Origin: Mangrovivirga halotolerans
Lineage (GTDB): Bacteria > Bacteroidota > Bacteroidia > Cytophagales > Cyclobacteriaceae
Reading direction: 5' to 3'
Assembly: GCF_026241165.1 (NCBI RefSeq)
Contig: NZ_JAPFQN010000003.1
Coordinates: forward strand, 186,001-250,000
DNA: 64,000 bases
Positions 42,012 through 49,655 of the stretch are shown here, piece after piece. The position numbers were made by a program, and so were the translations under genes. Each line of letters opens with the position of its first letter. Position 1 is the stretch's first letter. The notes below the pieces were generated by a model. It was not told the DNA's origin and made no database searches. It worked only from the letters and a program-made list of their open reading frames with translations.

Positions 42012-42577
42012 TTAGTGGTATAAATTTTAGCCAGTTTATCTTTTATCCGCTTGATCTGCATTTTTACAGAACTTTCATTTTGCCCTGTAATAGTCATCAG
42101 CTCTTTGATGGAATGTTGATCTTTAAACCTTAAAAGGAACAAAGCTTTTTCTTTTTCATTGAGTTGAGTAAGTAATATGCTTATGATTTCTTCTAGTTCT
42201 GAATCCTTTAAAGAGGTAAGACTGCCATCAATATCTTCATCCATTTCGTCTTGAAGGGAATCGATCAATGCTGAGTTTATTTTCACATTAACTTTTTTAT
42301 TATTTTCCTTTATATAAGAAAGGCAGGTGTTGTGTACTATGCTGTATATCCAGGTTTGGTATTTTGAATTCCCTTTAAACAAATCAAAGTGGATAAATGT
42401 CTTGATCAGTATTTCTTGTGTAAGGTCATCCGTGGTTGACGAATCCTTGCTGTACCTGCTGACCTTTTCTTTAATAATCTCCCTCGATTTTTTCAACAAT
42501 TCTGACATTATTGAAGGATGGCCATATAGTCTGTATAAGGAGGCTAGCTCCTCTATCGATTTTAATTCTACATTCAT
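42008..42577 (-). CDS. RNA polymerase sigma-70 family (ECF-type) sigma factor
   Basis: A 189-residue ECF sigma factor. Region 2 covers about 40-100 (S-S-T-T-D-D-L-T-Q-E-I-L-I-K-T-F and K-Y-Q-T-W-I-Y-S-I-V-H-N), an acidic linker follows (about 108-128), and region 4 (about 132-185) has L-T-Q-L-N-E-K-E-K-A-L-F-L-L-R-F and the helix-turn-helix S-S-V-K-M-Q-I-K-R. No anti-sigma factor adjoins it. It is divergent from the M57 metalloprotease and overlaps the RMD1 stop by 3 bp. Confidence 0.9.
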   Translation of the reverse strand: MNVELKSIEELASLYRLYGHPSIMSELLKKSREIIKEKVSRYSKDSSTTDDLTQEILIKTFIHFDLFKGNSKYQTWIYSIVHNTCLSYIKENNKKVNVKINSALIDSLQDEMDEDIDGSLTSLKDSELEEIISILLTQLNEKEKALFLLRFKDQHSIKELMTITGQNESSVKMQIKRIKDKLAKIYTTN

Positions 42578-42873
42578 CGGAAATAAAATTAAGCAAAAGA
42601 CATAAAATCATTTTATGATATTCAAATGATTGTCTTTTTTTTCAGGCAAGCTAAATAGTCAAGTTTTACTAGAATTTCCGATAAAAATCAAGGGGTTTTG
42701 CAAAGAATCTTTACATTATGCAGAATAATCTTCTACGAATCACGGGTGAGCCACATCTATTTCGTAATAAAAAATTAATAAAATAGTTTATTTCAATATA
42801 AAATTTTGTTATAGATATAATTTTTATTAATTTATTTATATCAATCAAAATATAACCAAATCATTAAACTATC
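42578..42873. other. Intergenic region between the sigma-factor and M57 genes
   Basis: A 296-bp divergent gap, very A/T-rich in its right half. It must hold promoters for both genes. I see no consensus element, no clear inverted repeat and no reading frame with coding character. Confidence 0.55.
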
Positions 42874-43689
42874 ATGTTAACAAAAACCAAATCCCTTTTG
42901 TGCGCAATCCTATGCGCATTTATGATCGTATCCTGTCAAAATGAATCTGAACAAGTAGGACCTGAAAATGAAGTTTCTGAAGAAGCTCTTGCTACTCTGG
43001 AAGCCGCTGGTTTTGATGTAGTCAAGTTTCCGGTTTTCAATACTGAAATCGGTTATGTCGTTGAGAATGATATTTTGATTTCTCACGAACAAATGAATTC
43101 TTTGAGAGAGGGTTCTGAAATCCCCGCTGTTGAACATTATTCCACAGACAATCTTGTAACGGGTACGCCACGAACTATTAATATTTATGTTAGTACACGT
43201 TTCAGGTCGCAATATTTTCAAGCCACAGATGCTGCAATTGCCCGTTATAATGCAGAAGGATTAAACCTTGTATTTAACAGGGTTTCTAGTTCATCAAATG
43301 CTGATATTATTATACAACCATCACCATGGTATTATGGGTGGTTTGGAATTTTAGGCTCTGCTGGATTCCCCACTGCTTCAGGAGATCCACATGATCAAAT
43401 CTTATTAACCAGATCATACTATGATAATGTTTCTGATATTGGTGCATTAACCACTACCATCGCTCACGAGATGGGACATTGTATCGGTTTCAGACATACA
43501 GATTATATGGACAGAAGCTATAGTTGTGGAGGTTCGACCAATGATGAAGGTGATGGCGGTGTAGGAGCCAATTATATTCCGGGTACTCCTTCTGGCCCTG
43601 AGGCTGGATCGTGGATGCTCGCATGCTCAGATGGTACCGATCGTCAGTTTACTTCTGGAGACAAAACGGCTTTAGATTATCTCTACTAA
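42874..43689 (+). CDS. M57-type (HEIGH-like) zinc metalloprotease, lipoprotein
   Basis: A 271-residue lipoprotein (MIVSC, Cys21). The zinc motif H-E-M-G-H-x-x-G-F-R-H has its HExxH at 198-202 and the third His in H-T-D-Y. The upstream propeptide-like region (about 25-100) and the domain starting at R-T-I-N-I-Y-V match the M57/dual-action metallopeptidase form. It should act on the cell surface or in the periplasm. Monocistronic, with a terminator after it; the divergent sigma factor could control it, but that is not shown. Confidence 0.9.
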   Translation: MLTKTKSLLCAILCAFMIVSCQNESEQVGPENEVSEEALATLEAAGFDVVKFPVFNTEIGYVVENDILISHEQMNSLREGSEIPAVEHYSTDNLVTGTPRTINIYVSTRFRSQYFQATDAAIARYNAEGLNLVFNRVSSSSNADIIIQPSPWYYGWFGILGSAGFPTASGDPHDQILLTRSYYDNVSDIGALTTTIAHEMGHCIGFRHTDYMDRSYSCGGSTNDEGDGGVGANYIPGTPSGPEAGSWMLACSDGTDRQFTSGDKTALDYLY

Positions 43690-43713
43690 ATTAAGATCGA
43701 TGTTTTAATAGTT

Positions 43714-43747
43714 AAAAATCAGCCACCTCATAGTGGCTGATTTTTTT
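43714..43747 (+). terminator. Rho-independent terminator after the M57 metalloprotease gene
   Basis: AAATCAGCCAC and GTGGCTGATTT form a strong stem with a short loop, followed by Ts. It separates this gene from the amidoligase cluster starting at 43804. Confidence 0.9.
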
Positions 43748-43803
43748 ATGAAAAAATATGTGACTTTTTTTGTTTTGGTTGTCTAAGTAATAAATGCTCA
43801 ACG

Positions 43804-44529
43804 ATGAGAATTGATGTAGATATAAAAACGCAACCAAATGACATAACCTGTGGGCCAACAGCTTTGCATGCTGTATATAATTATTTTTCTAACGGGTATG
43901 AGTTAGATACACTTATCAATGAAATACCTATGCTTGATGGTGGTGGAACATTAGGTGTAATGCTTGGTAACCACGCCTTAAAAAATGATTTCTCGGTATA
44001 TCTATATACTTATAATTTAAATGTTTTTGATCCCTCATGGTTTTCAGAACCAGGAGTTAACCTGATCGCCAAACTTTCTGAACAATTGACTGCAAAAAAC
44101 GATGACAGGATCAGATATGCTTCTCAATATTATATTGAGTTTTTAAATAATGGAGGAGAAATTATTTACACCCAACTTTCTCAAGATCTTTTCAAGCATT
44201 ATTTGAGACAGGAGATACCATTGCTTGCCGGATTAAGTGCAACTTTTCTTTATGGATCAATGAGGGAAATTCCTGACTCCAATCAATATGATGACATTCT
44301 GGGTTACCCTTCAGGTCATTTCGTAGTGGTATCTGGTCTGGATATACAAAATGAAAAAGTCACCATTTGTGATCCTCTGAAACTGAATCCTTTGGCTGGC
44401 AAAATGATATATCATGTAGATCTAAGTCATTTAATAAATTCCATTCTTTTGGGTGTAATCACCTATGATGCAAATATTTTAGTTTTAATTCCTAAATCCA
44501 GATATGAGGTTAGTATATATCGTGGTTGA
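43804..44529 (+). CDS. C39-like papain-fold cysteine peptidase (amidoligase cluster)
   Basis: A 241-residue cytoplasmic protein (no signal). It has the C39-type N-terminal motif Q-P-N-D-I-T-C-G-P-T-A with Gln10 and Cys16, the catalytic His172 in S-G-H-F-V-V-V-S-G and Asp190 in I-C-D-P, so the catalytic set is complete. In the ABC-exporter C39 proteases the domain cuts leader peptides; free C39-like domains may be amidases or peptidases. It is the first gene of the cluster; the next gene starts 26 bp before its end. No leader-peptide gene was found nearby. Confidence 0.85.
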   Translation: MRIDVDIKTQPNDITCGPTALHAVYNYFSNGYELDTLINEIPMLDGGGTLGVMLGNHALKNDFSVYLYTYNLNVFDPSWFSEPGVNLIAKLSEQLTAKNDDRIRYASQYYIEFLNNGGEIIYTQLSQDLFKHYLRQEIPLLAGLSATFLYGSMREIPDSNQYDDILGYPSGHFVVVSGLDIQNEKVTICDPLKLNPLAGKMIYHVDLSHLINSILLGVITYDANILVLIPKSRYEVSIYRG

Positions 44530-45958
44530 GAAAAGCGTCGAACTTTCTGCCTTTTCAGATATTGACAACACGGAAACCATTACCGCTAAAGAGTATATCG
44601 AAAATGAGTTTTTTCAACAGAAAAAGTTATCTGTAATTAACTTATGTGATAATTATGGTTATCAGAGTACAGGGTATTATGTATCACTGTTGGCTGAGGC
44701 CCGGAAACATAAGGTGATTCCTACAGTCACTGCTATGCAGGATATCAAGACATCAACCTTAATCAAAACTGATCTTAGTGATTGGGATGACCTAATTCAG
44801 AAAACCCTCTCTGAGACTGAATTAGAAAAGCTTGAAATAAATATTTATTTCGGTACCTGTAGAGACCTTAGGTATCTGAAGCTTGCTCTTACATTATTGA
44901 ATATTTCTCAGCTTCCTTTATTAAAAGCTGTATTTGTCAAAAAATCCGGAAAGTGGTACCCGGGATCCATCAGGCAGCTTTCAATAAAAGATTTGACTGC
45001 GGAAGAATTTGCCGAATTTAAATCAAGTTTAATCTCATTTTTAAAAGGTAAGAAGCTGACTGTAAATTACGAGCGTAAAAAATACTCGATGGCCATCCTG
45101 GTAAATCAGGAGGATCAAACACCTCCTAGCAATGCAAAAGCACTAAGCAGGCTGGTAAAGGAGGCAGATAAGTCCGGATATTCAGTTGAATTCATTACCA
45201 AGAATGACTTTGCCCGTTTATTAAGCTTTGACGCTGTTTTTATAAGAGAAACTACCAATGTAAATCACCATACTTACAGGTTTGCAAAAAAAGCAGAAAG
45301 TGAAGGAATTGTAGTTATTGATGATTCTCAGAGTATTTTACGATGTACGAATAAGGTTTTTTTACATGAATTACTAAGTAGTAATGGAATCCCGGTTCCA
45401 AAAGCTGTAGTCGTTCATAAATCTCAATATAAAACCTTTAAACTTCCCTTTGAATATCCGGCGGTGATCAAACAGCCCGATGGATCTTTTTCAAAAGGTG
45501 TTTTAAAAGTTAATAATCACGAGGAATTAAAAGCCTCGCTGAAAGATATGTTCCAGAAGTCTGATTTGTTGATCATTCAGGAATTTATGCCTACCGAATT
45601 TGATTGGCGGGTTGGAGTCCTTAATGGTAATCCGATTTATGTTTGTAAATATTTTATGGCTAGAAATCATTGGCAAATTTATAACTGGGATAAGAAAAAA
45701 GGCCAATCAGGTAAAAGTGAAACATTAAAAATAGAAGAGGCTCCAAAAAAGCTTTTGAATGTAGCAACAAAGGCTAGTAAACTGATCGGAAATGGTCTTT
45801 ATGGAGTTGACATTAAGCAAAAAGACGGAAAGTATTTTGTGATTGAGATAAATGATAATCCGAGTATTGATGCCGGTATTGAGGATAAAGCCTCAAAGAA
45901 TTTTATTTACAAAAGTATTGTTCAGGAGTTTACTACCCGAATAAAGAATACCAAATGA
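44504..45958 (+). CDS. RimK-like ATP-grasp ligase with N-terminal RLAN-type domain
   Basis: A 484-residue ligase. The N-terminal ~195 residues match the RLAN-type domain (V-E-K-S-V-E-L-S-A-F-S-D-I, L-C-D-N-Y-G-Y-Q-S-x-G-Y-Y-V-S-L-L-A). A pre-ATP-grasp domain follows (about 200-290), then the ATP-grasp domain (about 290-480) with A-V-I-K-Q-P-D-G-S-F-S-K-G-V, Q-E-F-M-P-T-E-F-D-W-R-V-G and the metal motif E-I-N-D-N-P-S-I-D. Such enzymes form amide bonds between a carboxylate and an amine. It overlaps the peptidase gene by 26 bp and the GCS2 gene by 4 bp. Confidence 0.88.
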   Translation: MRLVYIVVEKSVELSAFSDIDNTETITAKEYIENEFFQQKKLSVINLCDNYGYQSTGYYVSLLAEARKHKVIPTVTAMQDIKTSTLIKTDLSDWDDLIQKTLSETELEKLEINIYFGTCRDLRYLKLALTLLNISQLPLLKAVFVKKSGKWYPGSIRQLSIKDLTAEEFAEFKSSLISFLKGKKLTVNYERKKYSMAILVNQEDQTPPSNAKALSRLVKEADKSGYSVEFITKNDFARLLSFDAVFIRETTNVNHHTYRFAKKAESEGIVVIDDSQSILRCTNKVFLHELLSSNGIPVPKAVVVHKSQYKTFKLPFEYPAVIKQPDGSFSKGVLKVNNHEELKASLKDMFQKSDLLIIQEFMPTEFDWRVGVLNGNPIYVCKYFMARNHWQIYNWDKKKGQSGKSETLKIEEAPKKLLNVATKASKLIGNGLYGVDIKQKDGKYFVIEINDNPSIDAGIEDKASKNFIYKSIVQEFTTRIKNTK

Positions 45959-47211
45959 TCAAAAAAAATAGATTAAGACTTTTTCAAGCTTTTGGAGTAG
46001 AGCTTGAGTATATGATCGTTAACCGTGACACCTTAGAGGTTATGCCGATCGCTGATAAACTCTTCAGCAAAAAAGGAAATGTAGTTGTAGGGGAAAAAAA
46101 TAACGGGATCATTAGCTGGTCTAATGAATTAGTAATGCATGTTTTAGAACTGAAAACTACTCGTCCTGAGGAAGATTTAAACCTTTTGAAGGAGGAATTC
46201 AGGAATAATATAAAAGAAATAAACGAGCGTTTACTTGATTATAATGCAATGCTAATGCCAACAGCTGCCCATCCTCTAATGGATCCTGTCGTGGAAAAGA
46301 AGCTTTGGCCTTACGATTCAGGGGAGGTTTACCAGCGTTACGATGAGGTGTTTAATTGCTCAGGGCACGGTTGGGCAAATCTTCAGTCAACACATTTAAA
46401 CCTTCCATTTTATGACGATTTTGAATTTGCCCGTTTACATGGAGCTATCCGGATAATTTTACCCTTGCTTCCAGCTCTTGCAGCGTCTTCACCTTTTTTT
46501 GATGGTCAATTTTCCGGAGTAATGGATAACAGGCTTATTTATTATATGAAAAATCAAAAAAGGATTCCATGCATAACCGGGAAAGTTATCCCGGAAAGGG
46601 TATATTCAGAAACTAATTATAAAAGAAAAATCTTTGATAAAATAAGCGAAAAGATTGCTTCCTTCAATGAAGATAATATACTGGATCCAGTATGGGTGAA
46701 TTCAAGGGGTGCCATAGCCCGGTTTGACAGAGGAAGTATTGAAATACGTGTTCTGGATATTCAGGAATGTCCATCGGCTGACCTTGCAATTCTTTCCTTT
46801 ATAATTGGAATGATAAAATTAATATCCGAAGAACGTTATGCAGGTCTACAGAAAATACAACAAAAAAACACTATTGATCTATATCGCATATTCAAGCAAA
46901 CAGTTGGTTTTGGAAGAGCTGCTGTGATAAATGATTCTGATTATCTGGGCTTTTTTGGATTGCGTGGCGTTGAAGATTCTACAGTAAATGACTTGTTGAA
47001 TCATATTTTCATGGAGTTGCAAGAAGATTATCCTGGACTTATATTACCTTGGAAAAATAACATTGACATTTTGATTAATCAAGGTAGTTTATCTGAAAGA
47101 ATTATAAAAAATGTTGGAACAAATCCAACTAAATTGGAACTTATGAGTTTATATAAAACACTTTCAACGTGTTTAATAGAAGATAAAATGTTTATAAAAT
47201 GTCCGGGATAA
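45955..47211 (+). CDS. Glutamate-cysteine ligase family 2 (GCS2) carboxylate-amine ligase
   Basis: A 418-residue GCS2-type ligase. The N-terminal F-G-V-E-L-E-Y-M metal motif, N-E-L-V-M-H-V-L-E-L-K-T, S-T-H-L-N-L-P-F and the C-terminal R-F-D-R-G-S-I-E-I-R-V-L-D are characteristic. The family forms a peptide or amide bond from a carboxylate and amine at the cost of ATP; bona fide glutathione synthesis is only one role. No glutathione synthetase neighbour is here. It overlaps the RimK-like gene by 4 bp and the amidohydrolase-like gene by 13 bp. Confidence 0.88.
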   Translation: MIKKNRLRLFQAFGVELEYMIVNRDTLEVMPIADKLFSKKGNVVVGEKNNGIISWSNELVMHVLELKTTRPEEDLNLLKEEFRNNIKEINERLLDYNAMLMPTAAHPLMDPVVEKKLWPYDSGEVYQRYDEVFNCSGHGWANLQSTHLNLPFYDDFEFARLHGAIRIILPLLPALAASSPFFDGQFSGVMDNRLIYYMKNQKRIPCITGKVIPERVYSETNYKRKIFDKISEKIASFNEDNILDPVWVNSRGAIARFDRGSIEIRVLDIQECPSADLAILSFIIGMIKLISEERYAGLQKIQQKNTIDLYRIFKQTVGFGRAAVINDSDYLGFFGLRGVEDSTVNDLLNHIFMELQEDYPGLILPWKNNIDILINQGSLSERIIKNVGTNPTKLELMSLYKTLSTCLIEDKMFIKCPG

Positions 47212-47930
47212 AAGTAGTGATTACTTGTGAGCATGGTGGATATGATATCCCTGAGTCATTCCGGGATAAATTAGACATTCCAGATGATGTGATCTCCAGT
47301 CATTGGGGATGGGATCCCGGTGCTTACCTGATTGCCTCAGATATAGAAAAAGCAAAAAATTGTCCGATGATTTTTTCAACCTATACCCGATTATTGGTTG
47401 ACCTAAATCGAAGTATCGGTAATAAGCAATTATTCAGCCAATATACAAATGAGTTAGATAAGTCTACCAAGCAGGAAGTGCTTTCTAATTATTATTTTCC
47501 TTATCGAAAAAGGATAGAGGAGTTTATTTCCAGAAGTATAGATGAAGGGGATTTAATAATTCATCTTAGTATCCACACATTTAATACGATATTTAATGAC
47601 GAAGTAAGGGATTTTGACGTTGGGTTGTTATATGATGAAACAAGAACCTTAGAAAACAAGGTTTGTTACTTTATCCGTAAGAACTTATTAAAAGCAGATG
47701 AAAATCTGAAAGTAAAATATAACGCTCCTTATATGGGTACAGATGATGGTCTTACTACTTATTTTAGAAGCACTTTTCCACCAAAAAAGTATCTTGGTAT
47801 CGAAATTGAAGTGAATAACAGGTTTTTCTACAACGGTGAAATACCTTCCATCAGCGCTTCAATTGTTTCTTCTTTAAAAGGTATAGAAGAACTGAACCTG
47901 GATTTCGATACAATTACAAAATTCAACTGA
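47199..47930 (+). CDS. N-formylglutamate amidohydrolase-family protein
   Basis: A 243-residue FGase-fold hydrolase. The metal and active-site motifs V-I-T-C-E-H-G-G, S-H-W-G-W-D-P-G-A, L-L-V-D-L-N-R-S-I and I-H-L-S-I-H-T-F are present. In histidine catabolism the family cleaves N-formylglutamate, but no hut genes are nearby and the relatives in amidoligase clusters probably act on another amide, for example to trim or recycle a product. It overlaps the GCS2 gene by 13 bp and ends the overlapping set. Confidence 0.87.
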   Translation: MSGIKVVITCEHGGYDIPESFRDKLDIPDDVISSHWGWDPGAYLIASDIEKAKNCPMIFSTYTRLLVDLNRSIGNKQLFSQYTNELDKSTKQEVLSNYYFPYRKRIEEFISRSIDEGDLIIHLSIHTFNTIFNDEVRDFDVGLLYDETRTLENKVCYFIRKNLLKADENLKVKYNAPYMGTDDGLTTYFRSTFPPKKYLGIEIEVNNRFFYNGEIPSISASIVSSLKGIEELNLDFDTITKFN

Positions 47931-47978
47931 TTTACGAAGTATATTTATTTAATTTACGTTTTAAAATTACGGTAAATT

Positions 47979-49472
47979 ATGTCTTCATTATTAGTTGAGA
48001 ATATTTTAAATAATAAGGAAACTGTTGTAAAAGGTGAGCCTGACTTATCTTATGAAGACCTGAAGAAGGGTTCTGAAAAAGTAGCTGACTTTCTCCTCTC
48101 AGAGAAAGGCGATCTTACCGGTAAAACAGTATTAAGCTTTTTAAAGCCTGGTGAAGATTACTTATATGCTATGATTGGAACGTGGCTGGCAGGTGGGATT
48201 TTTGTACCAATGCCTGTTTCATATCCCATGTCAGAATTAGAGCATTATGTAAAAGACAGTCAATCGGATGTTTTATTGACCTCCTTTTCAGATTTGAAGA
48301 AGCAGCTACCTGATTCTTTTCCCTTTCTTCAGATCGGTTTTGTTGACAGGATAGTTGATGACGAAAAAATAAGTGGTCACCTAGGTGTTGATGTAAATGA
48401 GGATGATAGTGCATTGATGATCTATACCAGTGGGACCACAGGCAAACCAAAAGGAGTTGTACATACATTTGCGTCGATTAAGAGTCAGGTTGATACTTTG
48501 ATTGATGCCTGGAAATGGAGGAAGAGCGATTATATTGTAAATCCTTTACCTATGCATCATGTGCATGGCATTGTAAATATCACTTTATGTGCACTTACTG
48601 TCGGAGCTAAAGTGGAATTTTTAAAATTCAATAAAAAGGAATTGTATGATAAACTGCGTAATTCAGATTCTACGGTTTTCATGGCGGTTCCGACTATCTA
48701 TAGGAAATTAATTGACGAACATGAATCCCGGGATATTTCAGAGCAGGAAGATTTCACTAAAGCATGTCAATCGATGAGATTGATGGTTAGTGGTTCTGCA
48801 GCACTTCCGTTATCTGTTTTGAAGAAATGGCAGGAGATCTCCGGGCATTTTTTACTTGAAAGGTATGGTATGTCAGAAACCGGAATGGTTTTAAGCAACG
48901 ATTACGAAGGAGATCGGTTTGAAGGCATGGTCGGAAAGCCACTTAAAGGTATCGAAGTGAAAATCGCTACTGAAGAAGAATCATCAAATACCGGGGAATT
49001 ATTAGTAAAGGGTGATCAGCTCTTTAAAGAATACTGGAATAAGCCTGAAGCGACAAATGAAGCTTTTGATCAGGATGGCTGGTTTAAGACAGGAGATAGA
49101 GTAAAAGTTTCTGAGAATGGAGTTTTTAAGATACTTGGGAGGTATTCAGTGGATATTCTGAAGGTTGGAGGATATAAGATATCATCTAATGATATTGAAG
49201 AGGTTTTAAGGAAGCATGAATTTGTAAAAGATGCAGCGGTAGTGGGGATTCCAAATGAAGAATATGGTGAAGTTATTGCAGCTGCAATTGTGTTTAAGGA
49301 CGAATATAGTCAGGAGAAGTATCTTTCTGTGCTGGAAGATTATGCTTTACTCCACCTGGCAAGACATAAAATTCCTCAAATATGGAAAAGGGTGGAAGAG
49401 CTGCCTCAAAATGCTATGGGTAAAGTGGTAAAGCCAAAAGTGAAGGAATTAATAAGCCAGTCATTAAATTAA
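47979..49472 (+). CDS. AMP-dependent acyl-CoA synthetase, malonyl-CoA synthetase-like
   Basis: A 497-residue adenylate-forming enzyme. The P-loop I-Y-T-S-G-T-T-G-K-P-K-G is at about 147-158, the active-site region L-P-M-H-H-V-H-G-I-V-N resembles MatB/ACSF3, and E-R-Y-G-M-S-E-T-G-M (about 293-302) and the C-terminal domain with catalytic Lys (N-A-M-G-K-V-V-K, about 479-486) are intact. MatB-type enzymes join malonate or methylmalonate to CoA. It starts 48 bp after the amidoligase cluster with no terminator between, so it may be co-transcribed. The specificity call is from motif similarity only. Confidence 0.85.
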   Translation: MSSLLVENILNNKETVVKGEPDLSYEDLKKGSEKVADFLLSEKGDLTGKTVLSFLKPGEDYLYAMIGTWLAGGIFVPMPVSYPMSELEHYVKDSQSDVLLTSFSDLKKQLPDSFPFLQIGFVDRIVDDEKISGHLGVDVNEDDSALMIYTSGTTGKPKGVVHTFASIKSQVDTLIDAWKWRKSDYIVNPLPMHHVHGIVNITLCALTVGAKVEFLKFNKKELYDKLRNSDSTVFMAVPTIYRKLIDEHESRDISEQEDFTKACQSMRLMVSGSAALPLSVLKKWQEISGHFLLERYGMSETGMVLSNDYEGDRFEGMVGKPLKGIEVKIATEEESSNTGELLVKGDQLFKEYWNKPEATNEAFDQDGWFKTGDRVKVSENGVFKILGRYSVDILKVGGYKISSNDIEEVLRKHEFVKDAAVVGIPNEEYGEVIAAAIVFKDEYSQEKYLSVLEDYALLHLARHKIPQIWKRVEELPQNAMGKVVKPKVKELISQSLN

Positions 49473-49520
49473 AGCTAATTAAATGTAATTCATCAGGGTT
49501 AACTTTAGGATTCCCGTTAA

Positions 49521-49628
49521 GGTGGTTCCTTAAACTTATCGGACAAAGAAATGGAGGACGTGATCCTTTTTATGAAAACTTTGACCGATGCGAAATATGA
49601 GCCCTCCCATCACCTTGTTGTTCAATAA
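49521..49628 (+). pseudogene. C-terminal remnant of a cytochrome c peroxidase-like protein
   Basis: The frame runs 35 codons to TAA at 49626 and reads G-G-S-L-N-L-S-D-K-E, then M-E-D-V-I-L-F-M-K-T-L-T-D-A-K-Y-E. The 'L-S/T-x-x-E-x-x-D-L/V-x-x-F-L/M-K-T-L-T-D' ending is typical of MauG/di-haem cytochrome c peroxidase C-termini. A TAA stops the same frame directly upstream and no start codon precedes it. I infer a decayed gene. The call rests on a short stretch. Confidence 0.45.
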
Positions 49629-49629
49629 A

Positions 49630-49652
49630 AAAGGCCGCTTTATGCGGCCTTT
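49630..49652. terminator. Bidirectional terminator between the CoA ligase and nitrilase fusion genes
   Basis: AAAGGCCGC-tttat-GCGGCCTTT, with T-rich sequence following on both strands; the minus-strand T-run is the better one and ends the GNAT/nitrilase gene. Confidence 0.88.
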
Positions 49653-49655
49653 GTT

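Noticed and set aside
45955-47211. GCS2 gene as a true glutathione biosynthesis enzyme
   Set aside because: No glutathione synthetase is near and the gene is embedded in an amidoligase cluster; a different carboxylate-amine ligase is more likely, though not proved.
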